Shown here one piece after another: positions 19,986-28,997 of a stretch of DNA of 64,000 nucleotides. Location: positions 1 to 64,000 of the forward strand of contig JASEFA010000012.1 in the NCBI GenBank assembly GCA_030019365.1, in the 5' to 3' direction. The stretch is from Bacillota bacterium (GTDB lineage: Bacteria > Bacillota > Sulfobacillia > JACIYH01). How positions within the stretch are numbered: position 1 is the stretch's first letter; the number at the start of each line of letters is the position of its first letter. Position numbers and translations under genes: made by a program. The notes beneath the pieces are model-generated. The model was not told the origin of the DNA. It saw only the letters and a program-made list of their open reading frames with translations, and searched no databases.

Positions 19986-21032
19986 TTAGACGATGAGCAT
20001 GGCGTCCCCGAAGCTGTAGAAACGATACCTCTGGTTCACCGCTTCCCGGTACGCAGCCAGGACGCGGTCGGTGCCGGCCAGGGCACACACCAGCATGAGC
20101 AGCGATGAACGGGGCAGGTGGAAGTTGGTCACCAGAGCGTCCACCACCCGGAACCGGTACCCGGGGTAGATAAAGAGGTCGGTCCATCCTTCCCCCGGTC
20201 GCACCTCGCCCGCGGGAGTGGCTGCCGTCTCCAGGGTGCGCACCACGGTGGTCCCCACCGCCACCACCCGGCTCCCCCGCCGCCGGGCGGCATTGACGGC
20301 GGCGGCCGCCCGCCCCTCCACCCGGTAGTACTCGGCGTGAAGCGAGGCTTCCTCCACCGTCTCCGTGCGAATGGGGCGGAAGGTGCCCAGCCCCACGTGC
20401 AGGGTCAGGTAGCACATCTCCACTCCCCCCGCCCGCAGGTCCTCCAGCAACCCGGGGGTGAAGTGCAGCCCGGCCGTGGGGGCTGCCGCCGATCCCGGGC
20501 GGCGCGCGTAGACGGTCTGATAGCGTTCGCCGTCGGCCAGGGGACGGTGGATGTAAGGGGGCAGGGGGATCTCTCCCGCCTGCTCCAGCACCCGGGCCAG
20601 CGACTCCCCGGCATCCCAGACCAGTTCCACCTGGCGCAGTCCCTCGGGGAGTATCGCCGTCACCACTACCTCCAGCCCGCCCTTTTCACACGCCAGGTGG
20701 GTACCGGCCCGCAGGCGCCGGGCGGGCCGCCCCAGGGCTTCCCACGTCTGGCGTCTCCCTTCCGCCGGGGACAGGGGACGGAGAAGCAGGACCTCCGCCC
20801 TTCCTCCCGTGTCGCAGCGCCTGGCGTGCAGCCGGGCCGGAATCACCCGGGTGTCGTTGAACACCAGCAGGTCCCCCGCCCGCAGGAAGCGGGGCAGATC
20901 CCGGAACCGGTAGTGCCCGGGGGCCTCCGCCCTGCGGTCCAGGACCAGCAGGCGGGAAGCATCCCTGGGCTCGATGGGCTCCTGGGCGATAAGTTCCGGC
21001 GGCAGGCGGTAGTCGAACTCTTCCGGCCTCAT
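19986..21032 (-). CDS. queA: S-adenosylmethionine:tRNA ribosyltransferase-isomerase QueA
   Basis: A 348-residue QueA. FDYRLPPELIAQEPIEPRDA at the start, FNDTRVIPARL, AAPTAGLHFT and VTNFHLPRSSLLMLVCAL are family signatures. It makes epoxyqueuosine on tRNA from preQ1 with SAM. About 190 bases with no convincing gene separate it from tgt, longer than usual, so tgt may have its own promoter. Confidence 0.96.
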   Translation of the reverse strand: MRPEEFDYRLPPELIAQEPIEPRDASRLLVLDRRAEAPGHYRFRDLPRFLRAGDLLVFNDTRVIPARLHARRCDTGGRAEVLLLRPLSPAEGRRQTWEALGRPARRLRAGTHLACEKGGLEVVVTAILPEGLRQVELVWDAGESLARVLEQAGEIPLPPYIHRPLADGERYQTVYARRPGSAAAPTAGLHFTPGLLEDLRAGGVEMCYLTLHVGLGTFRPIRTETVEEASLHAEYYRVEGRAAAAVNAARRRGSRVVAVGTTVVRTLETAATPAGEVRPGEGWTDLFIYPGYRFRVVDALVTNFHLPRSSLLMLVCALAGTDRVLAAYREAVNQRYRFYSFGDAMLIV

Positions 21033-21103
21033 GCTCGAAGGGGGGCCTCTTCCTTCCCAGCCCGCGCCCGGGGCGCGCAGCCCTCTCGGGAGCTCATGCT
21101 CGT

Positions 21104-22783
21104 TCAGGGGACAGGCACGGACTGCGCGGTCACGGTCCCCGTGCCCTGCAAAGTGGTACCCCGGTAGTAGTACTGCAGGATCTGCTGGTAGTTATGCCCA
21201 CGCTCCGCCAGCGCCTTGGCCCCGTATTGGGACATGCCCACGCCGTGACCCCAGCCCGAACCCGCGAAGTGAATGCGGGCGGGCAGGAGTCGCCTTCCCA
21301 CCAGAAACGCCACCAGTTCGGGCTCTGCGGGCGGCGCCGGCGGAGCGGGCGGCGCCGGCGGGGTACCCGGAGGCGGGCCAGGCGGATAAAGCCAGGGAGG
21401 TGCCCCGGGGGGAAGGCTGCCCGCGGTGGGACCCTCGGGCAGGGCGGGTTTCTCCTCTTCCTTGACCGCCGGGGCAGGGGCGGCCCGGCGCAGGACTTCC
21501 TTCAGCGATGCCACGCCCTGCCCCGCGAGCACGGCCGCCTTCCCCAGGTCGAGAGAAGTCAGCCGGCCGGAGGCATCCAGCACCGCCACCACATTCTTGA
21601 GGGGAGCCGGCCGCACGTAGTCGGCCATCCCGGGCTCCCGCGGCTCCATGTCGAACTTGGCACTTCGCAACCCGACCCGCAAGTAGAAGGTACTGGCGGG
21701 CAGCACCACCTGGCCCCGCGAACCTATCACCGCCAGCCTGGTCCACCGTCCCGATACACCGCGGGGGCCGGCCGGTTCCACCCGGTATACCTCGCCCACG
21801 TCGTGACCGGCCGCCGCCATGGCCTGACCGACCTCGGCCAGGCTCACATCCTTCTCCCAGTGCGCCCAAGGAGAATCCTGGTCGAAGTCCGGCACCCCCC
21901 GCAAGTAGGGGACGGGAGACACCCAGACATTCTCCACATTCTCGGTATACCCCCCCGAGGCGGCATGATAGAAGGTACGGGCCAGCGCACCCTGGTAGGT
22001 CAGCACCAGGCCCCGGGTGGCATCCACCGCAGCGTTAGACTTCGGGTCCTCAACCGCGATGCCGCGATAGGCCTGGTGCACCGGGGTGTCCAGCAGGTCG
22101 TACCCGGAACCGGGGCCGCTCGAGCCCAGCCGCCCCACCGCATAGGTGCGGGCCGCCACGGCCTGTGCCTTGAGCGCCTCCGGTGGCCAGGAAGGAGACA
22201 TCTCGATCCCGACCACCCCGCAAAGGTACTCCTCCAGGGGCAGGACGTTGACGGCGGTCAGGCCCTCCCCGTCCCGGTATATCTCGATCTCCCCCCGGTA
22301 GCGGTAACCCTTGCACCACAGGAAACCCGTCTCGGGGATGGCGGGCCCCCTCTCCAGGCCCATGCCGGGGGCAAGGGGAACCGGGACTCCGCCCAGGGCC
22401 ACCGAGGCCTGGTCTGCCGGAGGAGCACCCACCACCTTCACCCGCAGCGGTCCCGAGAACACGCCCTTGACCTGGGGATCGCCCAATATGTCCTGCTGTC
22501 CCGGGGGAGCAGCCACTTTGACCGGGTACAGTACCACCTTGATCCCCTGCGAGACCGGTGTCATCTCCCAGACCGCACCGGTCCCGGCCTGATCCACCCG
22601 GGCGCGGACGGCCAGGTTCCACAGCTCGTGCTGGCCCCGCGCGGTAACCCTTACCTGGGGCTGGGCTACCAGCAGTGCCACCCTCACCGTGCGCGACATG
22701 CGATCCTGCGCAAGGGCCCGGGGCACCACTGCTACCGGGAGGATGACAAATGCTACCAGCAAAGCTGCCACGATCCGCCTCAT
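21104..22783 (-). CDS. SpoIID/LytB-type protein with split domain
   Basis: A 559-residue secreted protein with an N-terminal signal (LLVAFVILPVAVVPRALAQ). The SpoIID domain is recognisable from VNVLPLEEYLCGVVGIEMSP, EALKAQAVAARTYA and YHAASGGYTENVENVW. After about 100 further residues a Pro-rich linker of about 40 residues ([19 protein letters not shown]) interrupts before HFAGSGWGHGVGMSQYGAKA, the normal end of the fold. SpoIID is a lytic transglycosylase used in engulfment. The long insert makes it larger than the usual 330-400 residues; it could be a vegetative paralogue. Confidence 0.87.
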   Translation of the reverse strand: MRRIVAALLVAFVILPVAVVPRALAQDRMSRTVRVALLVAQPQVRVTARGQHELWNLAVRARVDQAGTGAVWEMTPVSQGIKVVLYPVKVAAPPGQQDILGDPQVKGVFSGPLRVKVVGAPPADQASVALGGVPVPLAPGMGLERGPAIPETGFLWCKGYRYRGEIEIYRDGEGLTAVNVLPLEEYLCGVVGIEMSPSWPPEALKAQAVAARTYAVGRLGSSGPGSGYDLLDTPVHQAYRGIAVEDPKSNAAVDATRGLVLTYQGALARTFYHAASGGYTENVENVWVSPVPYLRGVPDFDQDSPWAHWEKDVSLAEVGQAMAAAGHDVGEVYRVEPAGPRGVSGRWTRLAVIGSRGQVVLPASTFYLRVGLRSAKFDMEPREPGMADYVRPAPLKNVVAVLDASGRLTSLDLGKAAVLAGQGVASLKEVLRRAAPAPAVKEEEKPALPEGPTAGSLPPGAPPWLYPPGPPPGTPPAPPAPPAPPAEPELVAFLVGRRLLPARIHFAGSGWGHGVGMSQYGAKALAERGHNYQQILQYYYRGTTLQGTGTVTAQSVPVP

Positions 22784-22945
22784 TCCGGACCACACACCTC
22801 CGGTTTCCGCCCCCGCCTCTACTTCGACAGCATTCGCACGCCTCCTCCCCGATTCGCCCGCCCCGCACAGCCAACCCTCTCGCCCTGCCTGTGCCGGAGC
22901 GAGGGCGGGGCAGGGAACGGGGCGCAGGGGGACGAAGGAGACGAA

Positions 22946-24076
22946 ATGCAGCGGCATCTTCCGGGCGCGGGGAGGGGAGAGCAGGTGGACCGGGGCGAGT
23001 TCGGGTACCTGTGCATCTATTTCCCCGTCGAAGTGGTGATGGCCGCCGGTTATCGGCCGGTGCGCCTGTTGCCCGCCGCTCCTGCGCCCTCTGGAGGGAT
23101 GCTCCCTCCCTTCCTGTGTGCACCCGTACGAGCCTACCTGGCGTCCGCCCTGGCCGGGGAATACCGCCACGTGGCGGGGGTGGGCATCACCCACGCCTGC
23201 GATGCGATGCAGTGCCTGGCTCAGGCCTGGCGTGTACTGGTGAACGAGCCGCCGCTATTCCTCCTCATGTTTCCCACCCGGCGGGACAACGCTGCTCTGG
23301 GTCGCCTGGCGGCAGAGCTGCGGGATCTCGGCGCCCGGCTTCCCGTGCCGGTCAGGGAATCCGCCCTCATCGAGGCCATAGCTGAGGCCCGGGCCCGGAG
23401 ACGGCGGGTGCAGGAAGTACTGCGGCGGCGGGGCGACCTGCAGCCGGAAGCAGTTTGGCGCGTGCTCTCCCAACCCTGGACCGCTGCGGGGGTGGACGCG
23501 GGAGGCGGCGCGGGGGGCGGCGCGCTGGCGGCGGCGGAGACGGGAAGTGGCAGCGTGGCTCGGATCGTGCTGTCGGGGAGCGTCCTCTCTTCGCCCCGCT
23601 TGCTGGAGATGGTGAGCGAGGCGGGAGGAACGGTGGTGGGGGACGACCTCTGCTCGGGAGAGCGCGGGCTGGGGGCCCCGCTACCGGCGCCCCCGGACGG
23701 AGGAACGGCTCCTCACGACGGCGAATCCGCCGTCCAGGGACACGCGCTGGGGGATCCGTGGGGGGTGCTGGCACGCCAGTATCTGGACATGCCGCCCTGT
23801 CCCTGCCGCCATCCTTCCCCGGCTGAGAGGGTGCGACACCTCCTGGAGCTGGTTGCAGCCCGCCGCGCCCGGGGTGTGATCCTGTTGCGGGAGAAGTTCT
23901 GCGACCCCCACCGCTGGGAAGATCACGCGATCATGGGCGAGTTGCGCCAACGGGGTATTGCCGTCCTCGAACTGGAAACCGAGGCGGGTGCCGTGGCCGG
24001 GGAAAGAGACCTCACACGCCTGCAGGCCTTCCTTGAGACCCTGGAGGCGGGACCCGGCGCCCGGGGGGAGTGGTGA
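22946..24076 (+). CDS. 2-hydroxyacyl-CoA dehydratase-like subunit (HgdB/BcrC superfamily), first of a pair
   Basis: A 376-residue protein related to D-component subunits of 2-hydroxyacyl-CoA dehydratases and benzoyl-CoA reductases. Recognisable are YFPVEVVMAAGYRPVRL, GITHACDAMQC, GDDLCSGER and REKFCDPHRWEDHAIMGELR. Its Cys residues are candidates for 4Fe-4S ligation. AAGGAG stands 5 bases before the ATG at 22946. A Gly/Ala-rich insertion (about 185-205) is unusual. The substrate is unknown. Confidence 0.8.
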   Translation: MQRHLPGAGRGEQVDRGEFGYLCIYFPVEVVMAAGYRPVRLLPAAPAPSGGMLPPFLCAPVRAYLASALAGEYRHVAGVGITHACDAMQCLAQAWRVLVNEPPLFLLMFPTRRDNAALGRLAAELRDLGARLPVPVRESALIEAIAEARARRRRVQEVLRRRGDLQPEAVWRVLSQPWTAAGVDAGGGAGGGALAAAETGSGSVARIVLSGSVLSSPRLLEMVSEAGGTVVGDDLCSGERGLGAPLPAPPDGGTAPHDGESAVQGHALGDPWGVLARQYLDMPPCPCRHPSPAERVRHLLELVAARRARGVILLREKFCDPHRWEDHAIMGELRQRGIAVLELETEAGAVAGERDLTRLQAFLETLEAGPGARGEW

Positions 24077-25290
24077 GGACCGTGGACGTGCCCCGCCTGC
24101 GCTGCCTTCCCGCCATGAACCGCATCCTCACCCGCCATTACCTGGGGGCGCGGTACCGCATGCTGCTCCATCCCCTGGACCGCCCGCCCGTAGCCTGGGT
24201 TACCAGCGGAGCCCCGGTTGAGCTACTGCGCGCCATGGGGGTCGTGTGCCTTTACCCGGAGAACTACGCCGCCGTGGTGGCCGCGCGCAAACAGGGGGCC
24301 ACCTTCTGCCAGGTGGCGGAGGATGGCGGCTACTCCCGAGACCTGTGCTCCTATGCCCGCATCCACCTGGGGTCGGTGCTGGAGCCTCGCCGGGCTCCCC
24401 TGGGGGGCCTCCCACGGCCGGACCTATTGCTGGCGTGCAACAACATCTGCGGTACGGTGGTGAAGTGGTATCAGGAACTGAGTCGCCTGCTGGGCGTGCC
24501 TCTCTTCCTGCTGGACGCCCCGTTCCTCTACGGCGATGAAGAGGCGGCAGCGATAGATTGTGTCCGGGTCCAACTGGACGAAATGGTGGGGTGGCTGGAG
24601 AGGGTGACTCGCCGCCGCCTCGACCCCGGGCGGTTGCACCACACGGTGGCACTGGCCGCCCGCACTACTGCCCTGTGGGAGGAGATTCGTCAGCTGGGCC
24701 GCCACCGCCCCTCGCCCCTTAACGTCCCCGACCTCTTCGTCACCATGGGCCCGGTGGTGACGGTAAGGGGGACCCCTCAGGCAGCAGCATTCTACCGCAC
24801 GCTGCTTGGCGAGCTGCAGGGCCGCGTGCGGCAGGGGGTAGCCGCGGTGCCCGGGGAGAAGCTGCGTTTGCTGTGGGACAACATCGCCATCTGGTACCGC
24901 CTGTACCGCTTCTTCCGCCCTTTTGTGGAGCGGGGGGCCTGTTTCGTGGTGGATACCTATACGGCGGGCTGGAGCATGCGCCCGGAAGGCGATGACCCCC
25001 TCGAGGCCCTGGCCCGCGCGTATACCACGGTGTTCCTCAATCAGGGAGTAGGGGCCCGGGCCCGGCAGATCGCACAGATGGTGGAAACCTACCGGGTGGA
25101 CGGGGTGGTCATGCACCACAACCGGTCGTGCAAACCTTATTCCGGCATCCAGCCGGTACTGGCCCGCATGCTCACGGACCGGGGCATCCCGGTCCTCCTG
25201 GTGGAGGCCGACATGGCCGACCCCCGGGTCTACGGTGAAGAAACCACCCGTAACCGCGTGGAGGCTTTCCTGGAGAGGCTCAGTGGATGA
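24073..25290 (+). CDS. 2-hydroxyacyl-CoA dehydratase-like subunit, second of a pair
   Basis: A 405-residue partner subunit. LLACNNICGTVVKWYQ and HHNRSCKPYSGIQPVLARML are the signature cysteine motifs of this superfamily, and VLLVEADMADPRVY matches the end of the domain. The GTG at 24073 overlaps the previous stop (GTGA), so the two subunits are coupled. The ATP-dependent activator (HgdC type) that radical dehydratases need is not in this window. It ends 11 bases inside the convergent L,D-transpeptidase gene. Confidence 0.8.
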   Translation: MRTVDVPRLRCLPAMNRILTRHYLGARYRMLLHPLDRPPVAWVTSGAPVELLRAMGVVCLYPENYAAVVAARKQGATFCQVAEDGGYSRDLCSYARIHLGSVLEPRRAPLGGLPRPDLLLACNNICGTVVKWYQELSRLLGVPLFLLDAPFLYGDEEAAAIDCVRVQLDEMVGWLERVTRRRLDPGRLHHTVALAARTTALWEEIRQLGRHRPSPLNVPDLFVTMGPVVTVRGTPQAAAFYRTLLGELQGRVRQGVAAVPGEKLRLLWDNIAIWYRLYRFFRPFVERGACFVVDTYTAGWSMRPEGDDPLEALARAYTTVFLNQGVGARARQIAQMVETYRVDGVVMHHNRSCKPYSGIQPVLARMLTDRGIPVLLVEADMADPRVYGEETTRNRVEAFLERLSG

Positions 25291-25909
25291 TCACCGGTGT
25301 GCCCGGCGGTATGTTGAGGTAAAACCACTCGGCGTCCTTCAGAGAAAGGCGCACGCAGCCGTGCGAGGCCGGCTGGCCCAGCCGCCCTGCCTCTTCTTCC
25401 AGGATGCGTCCCTCCCGGTCCATGGGCACGGAGTGAAACAGATACTCCCCCCAGTTGTGGAAGGAAACCCACCACTTCCCACCCTGCTTGTATTTCTCAC
25501 TGAAGAACCAGGTGCCCCGGTTCTCGATCCTGAACTCGCCCAGGGGGGTGGGCTTGTCCGGCGTACCGGTGGAACACACCATGGCGCGGGCCGGTTTCCC
25601 GTCCCGGTAGACGTACACCTTCTGGGCGGCCACATCCACCACCACCCCCCACCCCTCTTTGGTCACGGCAACGGGTGCGGGGGGCACTTCTTCTCCCGTC
25701 TCGCGGCCACCCTCACAGCCGCCCTCGGTACCGGCATCACTCCCGGAACCTGCCCCTGGGGCCGGCCCGTGCCCGTTCACGGCCGGAGGAGCCTCCCGTC
25801 CGTTCAGAGGGGAAAAAACCGGACCGCCCGCGACCGCCCAGGCCAGCCAGGCGGCCAGGAGCACGAGCGCCAGCCACGCTGAGATCGATTGTCTTGGCAC
25901 CTCTCCCAC
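25280..25909 (-). CDS. L,D-transpeptidase (YkuD domain) with N-terminal anchor
   Basis: A 209-residue protein with an N-terminal membrane helix (WLALVLLAAWLAWAV), a 40-residue Gly/Pro/Glu linker and a YkuD domain from about 85. The catalytic motif is HSVPM then ASHGCVRLSLKDAEWFY with the active Cys. It would crosslink peptidoglycan peptides in the wall or spore cortex. It overlaps the convergent dehydratase-like gene by 11 bases and lies next to rsgI-sigI. Confidence 0.92.
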   Translation of the reverse strand: MGEVPRQSISAWLALVLLAAWLAWAVAGGPVFSPLNGREAPPAVNGHGPAPGAGSGSDAGTEGGCEGGRETGEEVPPAPVAVTKEGWGVVVDVAAQKVYVYRDGKPARAMVCSTGTPDKPTPLGEFRIENRGTWFFSEKYKQGGKWWVSFHNWGEYLFHSVPMDREGRILEEEAGRLGQPASHGCVRLSLKDAEWFYLNIPPGTPVIIH

Positions 25910-25929
25910 CCTGTCCGGGCCTGTCTACT

Positions 25930-27402
25930 CTACCTGTCCCCGGACTTCTTCTGCTCCCCGGACTGTTCTTTCTCGTGAACGCCCGGCGCGAGGAACTTCT
26001 TCATGAGACCGGGCAGTTCCTTTTCGACCCGGGTCTTCTCCCACACCTTCTCCAGCAACTCGCGGGGGGAGATGGTCTCCTCCTCCCCTTCCTTCAACTC
26101 CAGCCCGGGGAACAGGGGCGGGGAGGGAAGGCCGAGCCCCGGACCCTCGCCCGGCTTCCCTCCCAACCCCGGCAGACCTTGACCTTCCCGAGTACCGGTT
26201 CCCTGCTTCTCACCCGGGCCTTCCCCCCCCGGCAGAGTAGCCCGGTCGGGGGCGGCACCACCGGGGGCGGGACCGCTGGCTCCGGGCCGGATCTTACCCC
26301 CGGGGACGGTCTTGTCACCTCCGGGGGGCGTGGATTTCCCAGACACCCCCGCACCGCCTTCCGGTGCCGCCTTCCCTTCCGTCCCGTTCGTTTCCCGTTC
26401 GCCCTGCCCGGCTGCTTCCGGCTCCAGCCCGGCACCACCCGGCTCGCCCTCCCCCTCGGCGGAGGGCCCCTGTGACCTGGCCTTCTTCACCTGGATGTCC
26501 CATGCCTGCCGCAGCACCTGAGCCACCGGCCCCTTGCGCAACTGATCCAGGGTGACTTCGATCCCCGCTTCCCGGGCCGCCAGATACAGGGCCAGCCGCC
26601 CCGGCGAGATGTCCAGGCGCGCGGCCTCGTCGCGCACCTCCGGTCCGGCCGCCAGGCCCTTGACCAGGGACGGCAGGCCCCGTTCGTGCAGGAGCCGGGC
26701 GGTGACCATCACCGCCTCATCCTTCACCCGGGCGGGGTCAAGGGACGGTAGCCCGGACCGCGAGGGCTTCGGCGCAGGCCGGGAGACCCCCGGCGCACCC
26801 GCCTGGCCGGGGCCGCCCGCACCGTCCGGAGCACCACCCGCACCCGGAGAAGGAGCCGGACCCGTACCCGGGGAAGGCGCTCCCCCTGCTGTGACGGGAG
26901 GCGCCGCAGAGCCGGACGGCGTTGATTGGCCGGCAGGGGTAACCGTGACCAGCACGGCTCCGGGGCGGTCTCCGGACAGGTACCCGTGCTCTACGGCCCG
27001 CACAGTGAGATCGGACAGCACTCTATCGAGGGTCCGGCGCCGGTAGGGGAGCCCGGTCAGCAGTTTCTCCCCGTCGGCGTTCAAGGCCCGCGCCATGCAC
27101 ACCCGCTCGCGGGCATCAATGCCCAGCTCCAGGCTGGGGTTGATGTCCACCGACACGTACGCCACCACCGGGCCCAGGGCCCAGTAGTGCTGATATGCCA
27201 GCCCGCCCGGCAAAAGGAGCATCAGGAGCACGCAGGCCAGGGCAAGGGCCGGGCGCAGGTACCCTGCTCGCCCGCGCTCCCAGGTCACCTCTTCCCCGGG
27301 CCGCCATCCCTCCCGGGGAACGCGCATGCGCAGGAACCGGCCATCGGGCGTGAGCACGGTGGCCATTTTCCCCTCTATCTCGAGCACAATCCCCCGCTTC
27401 AC
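25930..27402 (-). CDS. rsgI: Anti-sigma factor RsgI-like
   Basis: A 490-residue membrane protein. The N-terminal cytosolic domain (1-50, MKRGIVLEIEGKMATVLTPD) binds SigI; a membrane helix at about 51-70 follows; then AYVSVDINPSLELGIDAR, the conserved RsgI extracytoplasmic motif. The last 300 residues are low-complexity Gly/Pro/Glu with two helical patches (LGRxx-like DPARVKDEAVMVTARLLHE and REAGIEVTLDQLRKG). It would hold SigI until regulated proteolysis. The polysaccharide-sensing modules known in Clostridium thermocellum are absent. Confidence 0.88.
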   Translation of the reverse strand: MKRGIVLEIEGKMATVLTPDGRFLRMRVPREGWRPGEEVTWERGRAGYLRPALALACVLLMLLLPGGLAYQHYWALGPVVAYVSVDINPSLELGIDARERVCMARALNADGEKLLTGLPYRRRTLDRVLSDLTVRAVEHGYLSGDRPGAVLVTVTPAGQSTPSGSAAPPVTAGGAPSPGTGPAPSPGAGGAPDGAGGPGQAGAPGVSRPAPKPSRSGLPSLDPARVKDEAVMVTARLLHERGLPSLVKGLAAGPEVRDEAARLDISPGRLALYLAAREAGIEVTLDQLRKGPVAQVLRQAWDIQVKKARSQGPSAEGEGEPGGAGLEPEAAGQGERETNGTEGKAAPEGGAGVSGKSTPPGGDKTVPGGKIRPGASGPAPGGAAPDRATLPGGEGPGEKQGTGTREGQGLPGLGGKPGEGPGLGLPSPPLFPGLELKEGEEETISPRELLEKVWEKTRVEKELPGLMKKFLAPGVHEKEQSGEQKKSGDR

Positions 27403-27415
27403 TTCCCTATCCCCT

Positions 27416-28141
27416 CTACGGGAGGCCCCGCGCGCTGTCCCGCAGGTAATCCTGCAGGTAGGGGAAGTCCTCCAGCAACACCAGGGTCATGGCCAGAATA
27501 TACTTGCGATTGCGCTCCAGCATCTTGCGCCCCAGCCCCAGATTCGCCTCCAGTTCCCGCACCGGTAACTCCCCCCGCTCCAGCACCTGCCTGCCCAGCC
27601 CGGGGCGACCGGCCAGGTAACGCGCCGCCCGCAGGGCCCGCTGCCTGGCGTCCCGGTGGCGGGGGGAAATCCGCACCAGTTCCCGCAGGCTCAACCCGAT
27701 CTCCTTCAACCTGGTGCCGAACCTGGTCACCTCTTCTCGCCTCTCCCAGGTCTCCACATAAGCCTGGTGGGCCGCCCGGGCGGCCTCCACCTCGACCGGT
27801 GCGTATACGCTGCCTTCCTCGTCTTCTTCCTGCAGGGTAGATAGCGGGATCTCCCGCGCTCTCCGTACCTCCCGCCGGTAGTGGTCTATGAGCCGGCGTC
27901 TGATCACCGTCTCGCAGAAGGTGAGAAACGCCACTCCCCGGTCGGGCCGGTAACTATCGATGGCCTCGTTGAAGGCCACCAGGCCTATCGACGCCTCTTC
28001 GCTGGACCCCGTCACATATCCCCCCTGTACTCGCGACACCACCCGCAACACAAAGGGCTGGTAATCCCGCAGGAGGACCTCCCGGGCACCCTCGTCCCCG
28101 GCCTGGGCCTGAGCCACCAGGTCGTCAGGGCTGGGATGCAC
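27416..28141 (-). CDS. sigI: RNA polymerase sigma factor SigI
   Basis: A 241-residue sigma-70-type factor. Region 2 is seen in DYQPFVLRVVSRV and AFNEAIDSYRPDRGVAFLTF, with RRRLIDHYRRE; the C-terminal SigI-specific region includes RKMLERNRKYILAMTL. The upstream partner rsgI-like gene lies 13 bases downstream in the same operon, the standard sigI-rsgI order. It probably answers heat or envelope stress. Confidence 0.9.
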   Translation of the reverse strand: MHPSPDDLVAQAQAGDEGAREVLLRDYQPFVLRVVSRVQGGYVTGSSEEASIGLVAFNEAIDSYRPDRGVAFLTFCETVIRRRLIDHYRREVRRAREIPLSTLQEEDEEGSVYAPVEVEAARAAHQAYVETWERREEVTRFGTRLKEIGLSLRELVRISPRHRDARQRALRAARYLAGRPGLGRQVLERGELPVRELEANLGLGRKMLERNRKYILAMTLVLLEDFPYLQDYLRDSARGLP

Positions 28142-28215
28142 CTCCTACCACATCCTTTCGCAGCATCAGTCCCGGTTGCGTCCAAACGGGGCTCGGGTGC
28201 GGCCGCAGGAAACGC

Positions 28216-28437
28216 TCAGCGACGCGACAGCAGGAATCCCAGCAGGGTGAGCAGGAGGCTGAGCACTATACCGGTCATGAGGGGGAAGTAAAGGGTAAGA
28301 CCGTCCCGGCGGATCACGATGTCACCCGGCAATCTCCCCAGGGGCAGCACGCGCGCCCCGAAGGTCAGGATCAGTCCGAGGACCACCAGCACCAGCCCGA
28401 ACAGAAGCAGCATGCGCCCGACCTGCTCCAACGTCAT
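28216..28437 (-). CDS. DUF2905 family small membrane protein
   Basis: A 73-residue protein with two membrane helices separated by LPLGRLPGDIVIRRDGLTLY, the DUF2905 hallmark. The family is common next to ruvB and queH in Bacillota; function is unknown. The start ATG overlaps the queH stop (ATGA), indicating coupling. Confidence 0.9.
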   Translation of the reverse strand: MTLEQVGRMLLLFGLVLVVLGLILTFGARVLPLGRLPGDIVIRRDGLTLYFPLMTGIVLSLLLTLLGFLLSRR

Positions 28438-28997
28438 CCCCCCCTGCGAGCGGCGCGGTAGTAACGCTCCCGCTCGCTGAACAGGCACCCGCAGTACCCC
28501 TGCCGGTACATGCCCAGCTCCCTGGAGATACGCACGGCCTGCTTCCAGCCCGGGCGAAAGTCACGGTAATAGAAGGAAACCCCCCGCACTTCTCCCGCCT
28601 CCCGGCCCGCCCGGGCCACCGCCCCGTGATCCTGATAGGGGCTCACCAGCAGGGTGGTGGTGAAGGCATCGTATCCGCCGGCCGCAGCCCGCCGCGCCAC
28701 CTCGTCCAGCCGGATGCGGTAGCACACGGGACAGCGCCGGGCGGGGTCGTCGGCACACGGGAGCACCGCTTCCAGGTAAGCCTTCAGGTCGTAACGGTCA
28801 TCCACTTCCAGGTCGGCGCCCACCCGGCCCAGGTAGTCCCGCAGGGTCAGGAGTCGCCTTTCCCATTCCCGGTAGGGGTGGATGTTGGGGTTGCAGTAAC
28901 ACGCGGTCACCGCGTGGCCCTCCTCGCGCAGGGCATCCAGGGGGAAGATGCTGCAGGGGCCGCAGCAGGTGTGCAGGAGCAAACGCATCCGCTTCAT
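28434..28997 (-). CDS. queH: Epoxyqueuosine reductase QueH
   Basis: A 187-residue QueH (DUF208). [18 protein letters not shown] holds the first Cys pair, [17 protein letters not shown] follows, then [27 protein letters not shown] and [17 protein letters not shown]. These Cys/Asp residues bind a 4Fe-4S cluster and a second metal. It makes queuosine from epoxyqueuosine, complementing queA and tgt in this window. The ATG (28997 or 28988) overlaps the ruvB stop. Confidence 0.94.
   Translation of the reverse strand: MKRMRLLLHTCCGPCSIFPLDALREEGHAVTACYCNPNIHPYREWERRLLTLRDYLGRVGADLEVDDRYDLKAYLEAVLPCADDPARRCPVCYRIRLDEVARRAAAGGYDAFTTTLLVSPYQDHGAVARAGREAGEVRGVSFYYRDFRPGWKQAVRISRELGMYRQGYCGCLFSERERYYRAARRGG

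Noticed and set aside
21194-22945. Long plus-strand open frame opposite the SpoIID-like gene
   Set aside because: It is antisense to a well-supported gene; the real dehydratase-like gene starts at 22946 with a good Shine-Dalgarno.
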